From NCBI GenBank assembly GCA_002292855.1, contig DBBY01000002.1, forward strand, positions 1 to 20,270: a DNA stretch of 20,270 bases. Reading direction: 5' to 3'. This document shows positions 14,552 through 20,270 of the stretch, in pieces. The DNA is from Flavobacteriales bacterium UBA972. Its GTDB lineage: Bacteria > Bacteroidota > Bacteroidia > Flavobacteriales > Schleiferiaceae. Each line of letters starts with the position of its first letter. Position 1 is the stretch's first letter. The notes under the pieces were generated by a model. The model was not told where the DNA came from and made no database searches. It saw nothing but the letters and a program-made list of their open reading frames with translations. A program made the position numbers and the translations under genes.

Positions 14552-15067
14552 TTATATGCGCTTGAGTTGCTCCTTCAGCATTTTGAGCTGCTCCGAGAGC
14601 ATGCCTTTGTCGTCAAGTTTCTTAGCCTCCGTCAATAAAGCTTGTGCTTCTTGCTTGCGTCGGCGCGACATGGCCATTCCCGCCAATTGCATTTTGGCAA
14701 GGGCCTGATCGGACTTCATTCGCAATCCGGTATTCAGCGCTTTGCGCATGAAGGATTCCGCCTGAGCAAGATTGGTCTGCGACAGCATGAGTCCGCGCAA
14801 AAAGAAGTAGTAGGCCAACTGACCCTTGATAAGGGTTTGTTCCGGATGCTTCAGGGCGTCAAGCTGGCTGTTTGCCTTGGTGAAATTTTGAGAACGCAGG
14901 TACCATAGGGCCATTAAAATGCGTTCGTTGCGAAAGTGCAGAAGAACGGGGATGCCCGCCATTAGGGTAAGAAAAATGCCATTTCCCCAGCTTCCGTCGA
15001 TGTATTGGTAGGTTGCAAAGGCCAAAATGGCTGCGGCCAAGGCCAGGCGTAGGTAGCGTCGAATCAT
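14552..15067 (-). CDS. Small membrane protein with TPR-like helical domain
   Basis: The product is 171 residues. Two hydrophobic segments at the N-terminus (about 6-24 and 29-45) would anchor it in the inner membrane. The remaining 125 residues are helix pairs with TPR-like spacing (YLRSQNFTKANSQLDALKHP, GLMLSQTNLAQAESFMRKAL, MSRRRKQEAQALLTEAKKL). The tail is a short basic coiled coil. This is a common layout of small Bacteroidota membrane proteins of unknown role, likely a scaffold or assembly factor. It is convergent with yajC and divergent from phoH. A perfect TACTTTTG box ends 4 nt before its ATG. I cannot give it a specific function. Confidence 0.8.
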   Translation of the reverse strand: MIRRYLRLALAAAILAFATYQYIDGSWGNGIFLTLMAGIPVLLHFRNERILMALWYLRSQNFTKANSQLDALKHPEQTLIKGQLAYYFFLRGLMLSQTNLAQAESFMRKALNTGLRMKSDQALAKMQLAGMAMSRRRKQEAQALLTEAKKLDDKGMLSEQLKMLKEQLKRI

Positions 15068-15071
15068 GGCG

Positions 15072-15079
15072 CAAAAGTA
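15072..15079 (-). promoter_or_regulatory. -7 promoter box (TACTTTTG) of the membrane/TPR-like gene
   Basis: On the minus strand TACTTTTG is a perfect TAnnTTTG match and ends 4 nt before the ATG at 15067. It again predicts a nearly leaderless message. Confidence 0.55.
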
Positions 15080-15259
15080 GGTCAGCAGCCGCAGAGGATT
15101 TTTATTCTAGGGTTGATTCTTTTTGGCGTCCTGCTTCTGCCTTGGCGTTCGGTCGCACCGTTGTCTTACCGGGATTAAAAGGTTATCAACCTGGCATGTG
15201 CAAAACTTAGTGGACTTAACCTTGGCGTAATTGACTAAGGGGCTAATTTCAGCACAGAT

Positions 15260-15267
15260 TAAATTGC
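15260..15267 (+). promoter_or_regulatory. Possible weak -7 box upstream of phoH
   Basis: TAAATTGC resembles the -7 consensus with one T fewer before the G, the same variant seen before the saccharopine dehydrogenase gene. It ends 5 nt before the ATG at 15273. The rest of the 205-bp gap (15068-15272) holds a short inverted repeat AGGTT-atc-AACCT (15180-15192) and a repeated CCTTGGCGT (15140 and 15220) with no clear role. Confidence 0.3.
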
Positions 15268-15272
15268 TTTTT

Positions 15273-16625
15273 ATGCCAGTTGCTTCAAAGAAGGTTCGCA
15301 AGATTTTTGTGCTCGATACCTCGGTCATCCTCTACGACCACAACGCCATCATGAATTTTGAAGAGCACGATGTGGCCATACCCATCCCGGTTCTCGAGGA
15401 ATTGGACGAGTTCAAAAAAGGGTCCGATACCAAGAATTTTGAGGCGAGGGAGTTCATTCGCATGCTCGATAAAAAGGCCGAGAACAAGTCGCTGACCGAT
15501 TGGATTTCTTTGGACGGACCCAAACGCGGGAAGTTCCGCGTAATAATGGATACGCCAGGCCTGGGCGTGGACGCCACCTCAATTTATGGAGCGGGCAAGA
15601 TGGATCACAAGATTCTCAATGCTGCTCTGTATATGAAGGAACAGGAGCCCCATCGCCCAGTGATACTGGTGACCAAGGACATAAATTTGCGCCTTAAGGC
15701 CAAGGCCTTGAATGTTCAAGCAGAGGACTACCTCACGGGCAAGGTAAAAGAGAGCGATACGGTCTTTGCCGGCAGGGCAGAGCTCGATGGCTTCCCCGAG
15801 AAGCTTCTTCAAACGCTTTATGAGCAAAAAAGCGTGCACATTGACCTCAGTCAAAAGGCCAATCAGAAGCTCAACATCAAGCCCAATCTATTTTACATCT
15901 TAAAGTCAGGCAAGAGCAGCGGTCTGGGCTTTTACAACGCACAAACCTCTGAGATGGAGTTGGTTGAGAAGGCTGCATACTACGGCATCAAGCCCCGGAA
16001 TTCAGAACAAACGTTTGCGCTGCACGCCATTATGAATCCGCACATAAAATTGGTTACGTTAACGGGAGTGGCCGGAACCGGCAAAACCCTTTTGGCCTTA
16101 GCGGGTTCGCTGGAGCAAAGGCGTGATTTTAAGCAGATTTACCTTGCGCGACCCATTGTACCGTTGAGTAACCGCGACATCGGATTTTTGCCCGGGGATG
16201 CCGAGCAAAAAATTAATCCCTACATGCAGCCCCTCTGGGACAACCTAAAGTTCATTAAGAACCAATTTGGCGAGCGGGACCGCAACTACAAGCAAATCGA
16301 TGAGATGGTGGCTAACGAGAAAATCTTGGTAACTCCGCTGGCCTACATACGCGGGCGATCCTTGAGCAACGTAATTTTTATTGTGGACGAGGCCCAAAAC
16401 CTAACTCCGCATGAGGTAAAAACCATCATAACTCGAGCGGGAGAAAATTCAAAGTTCATTTTTACCGGAGACGTGCGCCAAATTGACACCCCATACCTCG
16501 ACGAACAGTCCAATGGTCTGAGCTACCTCGTGGATCGACTCAAGGGTCAACCTCTTTATGCCCACGTTTCGCTGGCCAAGGGAGAGCGGAGCGAACTCGC
16601 TAACTTGGCCAACGACATGCTCTAG
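15273..16625 (+). CDS. phoH: PIN-domain plus PhoH ATPase fusion protein
   Basis: The product is 450 residues. Residues 8-150 form a PIN nuclease domain (KIFVLDTSVILYDHNA, with acidic D15; PVLEELDEFKKG; VTKDINLR). Residues 235-445 form a PhoH-type ATPase domain: P-loop GVAGTGKT (265-272), PIVPLSNRDIGFLPG, Walker B FIVDEAQNL and FIFTGDVRQID. Such PIN-PhoH (PhoH2) proteins are RNA helicase/RNase enzymes in the systems where they have been studied. ATG 15273 is chosen because the PIN domain starts soon after; the 14-residue extension to 15231 has no support. Its stop lies 1 bp from the stop of convergent pckA, so little room exists for a terminator. Symbol by family. Confidence 0.9.
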   Translation: MPVASKKVRKIFVLDTSVILYDHNAIMNFEEHDVAIPIPVLEELDEFKKGSDTKNFEAREFIRMLDKKAENKSLTDWISLDGPKRGKFRVIMDTPGLGVDATSIYGAGKMDHKILNAALYMKEQEPHRPVILVTKDINLRLKAKALNVQAEDYLTGKVKESDTVFAGRAELDGFPEKLLQTLYEQKSVHIDLSQKANQKLNIKPNLFYILKSGKSSGLGFYNAQTSEMELVEKAAYYGIKPRNSEQTFALHAIMNPHIKLVTLTGVAGTGKTLLALAGSLEQRRDFKQIYLARPIVPLSNRDIGFLPGDAEQKINPYMQPLWDNLKFIKNQFGERDRNYKQIDEMVANEKILVTPLAYIRGRSLSNVIFIVDEAQNLTPHEVKTIITRAGENSKFIFTGDVRQIDTPYLDEQSNGLSYLVDRLKGQPLYAHVSLAKGERSELANLANDML

Positions 16626-16626
16626 G

Positions 16627-18219
16627 CTAGTTGGAGCGCGGGCCTGCGGCTTTAATCTCGGCTGCAGTACCCTCTTCGAACTTGGTAAAATTGGCCTGAA
16701 AGAGCGAAGCCAGGCGCTTGGCACCTGCATCATAAGCATCCTTGTCAGACCACGTTGCACGAGGGTCAAGAAGTTCAGACCCAACCCCAGGGCATTCTGA
16801 AATACGAGCTAAGCCAAAGTAGGGATCGGTTACGGTCGGCGCAGCGTCGAGCTCGCCCGACATGGCTGCTTGAATGAGCCTGCGCGTATTCTTGAGTGAA
16901 ATTCGATGGCCGGTGCCGTAGGCGCCCCCGGTCCAGCCGGTGTTGACCAACCAAACTTGAATGTCGGTTCCTGCGAGCTTGCTCATGAGCATCTCTGCGT
17001 AGGCTGACGGGTGAAGCGGCATAAAGGGTGCTCCAAAGCAAGCGGAGAATGCGGCTTTTGGTTCGGTTATTCCAGCTTCTGTGCCGGCAACCTTGGCGGT
17101 GTAGCCACTCATAAAATGGTAGGCTGCCTGTGCCCGCGTCAGTTTAGAGAGCGGAGGCAGGATTCCGTAGGCATCGGCGGTCAAGAAAAAGACGTGCTTT
17201 GGGGCAGGACCCTGCGAGGGAAGCACGCAGTTATCAATGTGGTCGATGGGGTAGGAGGCCCTCGTGTTTTCGGTAATCTTCTTATTCGAATAGTCGGGGA
17301 TTCCCTGCGCGTCGAGAACAACGTTTTCAAGCAAGGCTCCTGGACGAATGGCCCTAAATATTTCAGGCTCCTTTTCTTCGGTTAGGTCGATGACCTTGGC
17401 ATAGCATCCGCCCTCAAAGTTGAATACGAGTCCGCCTGCGGTCCAACCGTGCTCGTCGTCGCCAATGAGTTGGCGGTTGGGGTCAGCGCTTAGGGTAGTT
17501 TTCCCCGTGCCCGAGAGTCCGAAGAAGAGCGCGGTGGAACCGTCCTTACCCATGTTGGCGGAGCAGTGCATGGGCAGCGTATTGTGCTGGGTAGGTAGCA
17601 AAAAGTTCAAAGCGCTAAAAATGCCCTTTTTCATTTCGCCGGTGTAGCCGGTACCGCCGATGAGAATGGTTTTATCCTCAAAGCTTAAGATGGCAAAATT
17701 GCCCTGACGGGTTCCGTCGCGCTCGGCTTCGGCCTCAAAACCGGGTGCGTGCAATATGGTCCATTCGGGATCCAGGCCTACAAGTTCATCCGCGTTTGGA
17801 CGAAGGAACATGTTGTAGCAGAACAAATTATGGTCAGGGAACTCATTAATCACTCGAATGCTGATGCGCACGGAATCCTCGGCGCCGGCAAAGGCATCGC
17901 GCACAAAGAGGTTCTTGCCGTCGAGGTAGTTCAAAACCCTAGTCTTAAGCGCGGCGTAGTGCGCTTTATCAAAGGGAATATTCACGTTTCCCCACCAAAC
18001 CCGATCCTCGGTCAGGCTGTCTCGAACGATGAATCGATCCTCTGGCGCGCGCCCGGTAAACTTGCCGGTTAGAACGTTTAAAACTCCGTTTGCAGTGAGC
18101 TCTCCGCGATTGGCCTCCAGGGCAAGTTGAGTGAGGGCTTGAGGATCAAGCTGATACTGAAATTTAGAATGGCTTAGGCCAGCAATAGTTAATGGACGTT
18201 CAGAAAGACTATGGTTCAT
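16627..18219 (-). CDS. pckA: Phosphoenolpyruvate carboxykinase (ATP)
   Basis: The product is 530 residues, the usual length of ATP-dependent PEPCK, which makes phosphoenolpyruvate and CO2 from oxaloacetate in gluconeogenesis. The kinase-1a P-loop is GLSGTGKTTLSADP (234-247), followed by the metal-binding LIGDDEHGW (251-259). Other family segments are TGRAPEDRFIVRD, YTGEMKKGIFSALNF (192-206), the PMHCSANMG block and GYTAKVAGTEAG. All are intact. It ends 1 bp from the phoH stop. Upstream, a TAATTTTG box 26 nt before the ATG lies back-to-back with the box of the saccharopine dehydrogenase-like gene, so the two promoters overlap. Confidence 0.97.
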   Translation of the reverse strand: MNHSLSERPLTIAGLSHSKFQYQLDPQALTQLALEANRGELTANGVLNVLTGKFTGRAPEDRFIVRDSLTEDRVWWGNVNIPFDKAHYAALKTRVLNYLDGKNLFVRDAFAGAEDSVRISIRVINEFPDHNLFCYNMFLRPNADELVGLDPEWTILHAPGFEAEAERDGTRQGNFAILSFEDKTILIGGTGYTGEMKKGIFSALNFLLPTQHNTLPMHCSANMGKDGSTALFFGLSGTGKTTLSADPNRQLIGDDEHGWTAGGLVFNFEGGCYAKVIDLTEEKEPEIFRAIRPGALLENVVLDAQGIPDYSNKKITENTRASYPIDHIDNCVLPSQGPAPKHVFFLTADAYGILPPLSKLTRAQAAYHFMSGYTAKVAGTEAGITEPKAAFSACFGAPFMPLHPSAYAEMLMSKLAGTDIQVWLVNTGWTGGAYGTGHRISLKNTRRLIQAAMSGELDAAPTVTDPYFGLARISECPGVGSELLDPRATWSDKDAYDAGAKRLASLFQANFTKFEEGTAAEIKAAGPRSN

Positions 18220-18245
18220 TGGTAAAGGTGATCAAGGGGTTACTG

Positions 18246-18253
18246 CAAAATTA
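18246..18253 (-). promoter_or_regulatory. -7 promoter box (TAATTTTG) of pckA
   Basis: The minus-strand TAATTTTG is a perfect TAnnTTTG match, 26 nt before the pckA ATG. It is only 3 bp from the -7-like box of the opposite gene (18257-18264), so both promoters would place their -33 regions on top of each other's -7 region. Confidence 0.55.
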
Positions 18254-18256
18254 AGG

Positions 18257-18264
18257 TACCTTGC
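18257..18264 (+). promoter_or_regulatory. -7-like box (TACCTTGC) of the saccharopine dehydrogenase-like gene
   Basis: TACCTTGC is close to TAnnTTTG, with one T fewer before the G. It overlaps the alternative TTG start at 18261, which argues that translation begins later, at GTG 18282, leaving a leader of about a dozen bases. Confidence 0.4.
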
Positions 18265-18281
18265 ACCCTCATTCGAACACT

Positions 18282-19619
18282 GTGAAGAAAATCGCTGTCC
18301 TCGGAGCAGGCCGTTCTGCCGGCCCCCTCATTGAATACTTAGCGACCCACCCCGATTCTAGGGCTTGGGAATTAAGCGTTTATGATCAGGATTCTGAATC
18401 CCTGGCGCAAAAATGCCGGTCCTTTGAAAATGTTTTATTTACCGCCTGCGACCTAAACAATGATGAATTGCTCGATAGCATCATTAAATCGCACGATGTG
18501 CTTGTTTCTATGCTGCCGGCATTCATGCACCTTCCTATAGCGCGGCGCTGTGTTCAAGAAGGCAAGCACCTGGTTACGGCGTCCTACATCAGCCCAGAAA
18601 TGCAGGCTTTGGATCAGGAAGCACGGGCAAAAGGATTGGTTTTGGTCAACGAGTGCGGAGTGGATCCGGGCATCGACCACATGTCGACCATGGAAATCCT
18701 TCACCGCCTCAAGCGTGAAGGCGCCAATATTACCTCCTACGAGAGCTTTTGCGGGGGCATACTAGCTCCCGAAAGCCCTACGAACCCATGGGCCTACAAG
18801 TTCTCATGGAATCCACGCAATGTGGTATTGGCCGGCTCTGGTGGAGCAGTGCACTTTATTCAGGAGAACAAGTACAAGCACATTCCCTACCATCAGGTGT
18901 TCCGCCGCACGGAATTTTTAGAAATACCAGGCTACGGACGCTTTGAGGGCTATGCCAACCGCGATTCCCTAAAGTACCAGTCGGCCTATGGCCTAAATGG
19001 AGTAGCGACCATGTACCGCGGAACCCTTCGCCGCCCTGGATTTTGCAGGGCCTGGGATGTTTTTGTCAAACTAGGTTGTACCGACGACAGCTATCCCTTG
19101 GAGCAGGTGGATACGATGACCCACCGGGACTTCTTAAATACCTTTTTAGCCTACCACTCTTCAGACAGCGTAGAGCTAAAGCTCATGCACTACATGAACA
19201 TCAGCCAGGATTCTGACCTCATGGAGAAGTTCGAGTGGTTGGGACTTTTCACCGACGAGCCAGTAGGCATTAAGGAGGGGAGTCCGGCCCAGGTTCTGCA
19301 GCATATTCTTATGAAAAAGTGGACCATGACCGACGCCGATACCGACATGGTCGCCATGATTCACCGCATTGAGTACGAGCAGTCAGGGGTTCACCACCGC
19401 CTGCAGTCTTCGCTTGTGGCCAAAGGGCGCTCCAAGGACGCAACGGCTATGGCCATTACCGTGGGATGGCCCGTTGCAATGGCTACCCGGTTGGTGGCGT
19501 TAAATCTGATTCCCGAGCGCGGAGTTCTGATGCCCAACTTGGCTTCGTTGTACCAGCCAATTCTCGCCGAATTGGGCGAGCGCGGAATCCACTTCGACGA
19601 GCGGGTTCAGAGGCTGTAG
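18282..19619 (+). CDS. Saccharopine dehydrogenase-family oxidoreductase
   Basis: The product is 445 residues. The NAD(P)-binding motif is at the very start (KKIAVLGAGRSAGPLIEYL, GAGRSAG at 8-14). It is followed by DVLVSMLPAFMHLPIARRC, GKHLVTASYIS and NECGVDPGIDHMS, all typical of saccharopine dehydrogenase. The C-terminal domain has FCGGILAPESPTNPWAYKFSW and a final GWPVAMATRLV. The family oxidises saccharopine to glutamate and aminoadipate semialdehyde in lysine breakdown, or runs the reverse reaction in synthesis. No lysine-ketoglutarate reductase gene is nearby, so direction and substrate are not settled. I chose GTG 18282 because the frame's first possible start (TTG 18261) lies inside the promoter-like box; the coding tail overlaps rimM by 13 bp, tail-to-tail. 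Confidence 0.88.
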   Translation: MKKIAVLGAGRSAGPLIEYLATHPDSRAWELSVYDQDSESLAQKCRSFENVLFTACDLNNDELLDSIIKSHDVLVSMLPAFMHLPIARRCVQEGKHLVTASYISPEMQALDQEARAKGLVLVNECGVDPGIDHMSTMEILHRLKREGANITSYESFCGGILAPESPTNPWAYKFSWNPRNVVLAGSGGAVHFIQENKYKHIPYHQVFRRTEFLEIPGYGRFEGYANRDSLKYQSAYGLNGVATMYRGTLRRPGFCRAWDVFVKLGCTDDSYPLEQVDTMTHRDFLNTFLAYHSSDSVELKLMHYMNISQDSDLMEKFEWLGLFTDEPVGIKEGSPAQVLQHILMKKWTMTDADTDMVAMIHRIEYEQSGVHHRLQSSLVAKGRSKDATAMAITVGWPVAMATRLVALNLIPERGVLMPNLASLYQPILAELGERGIHFDERVQRL

Positions 19620-20125
19620 AGTTCCTCTGGTGCGCAGAGGTAGAGGGTGCGGTTTGGTTTGTCGAGGCGCTCAATAAACGCGTCAACCACAGGAATGAGA
19701 ACGGCCTGTTCCCGGCCTTCCACCTGAATCTCAAATAAATCCTGGACCGGGTACTCTAAAACCTTGATCAACTGCATCCCAGCCCCAATCCCTGAATTGA
19801 CCACGCTATAGCCAGGCAGCTCGTGGTAGTAGAATTGGTCTTCTTTGAGTTCTGGCAACAGGGCTTCTGGCAGCCATAGTGCGCTGCCCACTAGTGCCTG
19901 CGCGGCGGCTTCTCCTTCAATTCCGTCGAAGCGTACAATAGACTCGTCGGCTTTAACGCCACGGCTTGTTTCAATAAATATGGGAATGGCCTTGCCTTGA
20001 TTCTCCAAGAAAAAGGCATCAACATCGTCGTAAGGGCTTGGGTCGTCCGCAGTTATTCGAACAACCACGTCTCCTTTAAAACCGTGCTTTTTGCGGACGT
20101 AGCCCACCTGGAAGTAGCCTTCCAC
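19607..20125 (-). CDS. rimM: Ribosome maturation factor RimM
   Basis: The product is 172 residues, the normal length of RimM, which binds S19 and assists 30S head assembly. The N-terminal RimM domain starts with VGYVRKKHGFKGDVVVRI (8-25). The middle contains GIEGEAAAQALVGSALW. The C-terminal PRC-barrel domain has FYYHELPGYSVVN and ends with EQAVLIPVVDAFIERLD. The start is a GTG at 20125, 12 bp after the upstream rpsP stop, matching the conserved rpsP-rimM order. Its stop codon lies within the end of the convergent saccharopine dehydrogenase-like gene (13-bp overlap). No separate promoter is seen, so it is likely co-transcribed with rpsP. Confidence 0.93.
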   Translation of the reverse strand: MEGYFQVGYVRKKHGFKGDVVVRITADDPSPYDDVDAFFLENQGKAIPIFIETSRGVKADESIVRFDGIEGEAAAQALVGSALWLPEALLPELKEDQFYYHELPGYSVVNSGIGAGMQLIKVLEYPVQDLFEIQVEGREQAVLIPVVDAFIERLDKPNRTLYLCAPEELYSL

Positions 20126-20137
20126 CGAACTGTCGTA

Positions 20138-20270
20138 TTATTCCGTTACCGCAGCAGAATCGTCTGATTCTGTTGCTTCAGGGGCCGCTGCGTCTTCTGC
20201 TGCAACCTCAGGCGCTGCTTCTTCAGCTACTTCGGGAGCGGCTTCAGCTGCAACTTCAGGCGCTGCTTCT
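20138..20270 (-). CDS. rpsP: Ribosomal protein S16, C-terminal tail only (runs off the right edge)
   Basis: The visible 43 codons, ending in TAA at 20138-20140, encode an Ala/Glu/Pro-rich tail with repeats of EAAPEVA and a last stretch EATESDDSAAVTE. No globular S16 sequence lies in the window. The identification rests on two facts: rimM follows at 12 bp, the usual partner of rpsP, and Bacteroidota S16 proteins often carry such acidic Ala/Pro extensions. The tail is expected to be disordered. Whether the rest of the gene is S16 cannot be seen here. Confidence 0.72.
   Translation of the reverse strand, partial: EAAPEVAAEAAPEVAEEAAPEVAAEDAAAPEATESDDSAAVTE
20198..20269 (-). repeat. Three tandem 24-bp coding repeats in the rpsP tail
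   Basis: Three consecutive 8-codon units read EAAPEVAA, EAAPEVAE and EAAPEVAA, followed by a degenerate fourth (EDAAAPEAT). The units differ at several third positions (for example GCA/GCC and GTT/GTA), so they are not recent copies of one another. Confidence 0.8.

Noticed and set aside
15180..15192. Inverted repeat AGGTT-atc-AACCT upstream of phoH
   Set aside because: A 5-bp stem with a 3-nt loop is expected by chance; no operator or riboswitch pattern surrounds it.
1..20270. Mobile element, CRISPR array, tRNA or rRNA
   Set aside because: I found no transposase, integrase, spaced direct repeats, cloverleaf or rRNA-like sequence on either strand.

Overview
The window is a piece of a Bacteroidota chromosome, most likely a marine, Flavobacteriia-like (Cryomorphaceae/Schleiferiaceae-type) bacterium with a fairly high GC content by eye. 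The lineage is inferred from gene content: a TonB-dependent receptor of the 'SGQQEG' type beside a carboxypeptidase-regulatory-like protein, a DUF4294 protein, a BshC bacillithiol enzyme, a long NusB followed by a DUF1573 lipoprotein and YajC, a fused CrtYc-CrtYd lycopene cyclase, an S16 protein with an Ala/Glu/Pro tail, and many promoter-like TAnnTTTG boxes close to start codons. It is dense, ordinary chromosomal sequence. I see no phage, transposon, CRISPR, tRNA or rRNA.

Layout. Positions 1-2558 (minus): an envelope operon of an M23 peptidase, a carboxypeptidase-regulatory-like protein and a TonB-dependent receptor that runs off the left edge. Positions 2604-3205 (plus): a coiled-coil protein and ZapA (cell division). 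Positions 3200-4809 (minus): a two-gene unit of a transaldolase-like enzyme fused to a CBS pair, followed 2 bp later by a KdsC-like HAD phosphatase. Positions 4867-8539 (plus): accC-type biotin carboxylase, DUF4294 protein and bshC, each joined by an ATGA overlap. Positions 8570-12401 (plus): guaA, a type-I periplasmic-binding-like protein, crtZ and crtY. Positions 12402-12767: AT-richer gap with one plausible minus-strand small ORF. Positions 12768-14492 (plus): nusB, DUF1573 lipoprotein, yajC. Positions 14552-15067 (minus): small membrane protein with helical repeats. Positions 15273-16625 (plus): PIN-PhoH ATPase, tail-to-tail with pckA (16627-18219, minus). Positions 18282-19619 (plus): saccharopine dehydrogenase-family protein, divergent from pckA. 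Positions 19607-20270 (minus): rimM and the C-terminal end of rpsP.

The most unusual item is the transaldolase-CBS plus KdsC-like phosphatase pair. The CBS pair resembles the one that normally sits behind the sugar isomerase domain of KdsD, the phosphatase resembles KdsC, and the aldolase active site has lost several usual residues. Together they look like a small, uncharacterised sugar-phosphate pathway, possibly making an unusual cell-surface sugar. A second theme is promoter architecture: several TAnnTTTG boxes lie only 4-5 nt before start codons, which predicts leaderless or nearly leaderless mRNAs, and two divergent gene pairs have back-to-back promoters, one of them inside a 9-bp perfect inverted repeat.
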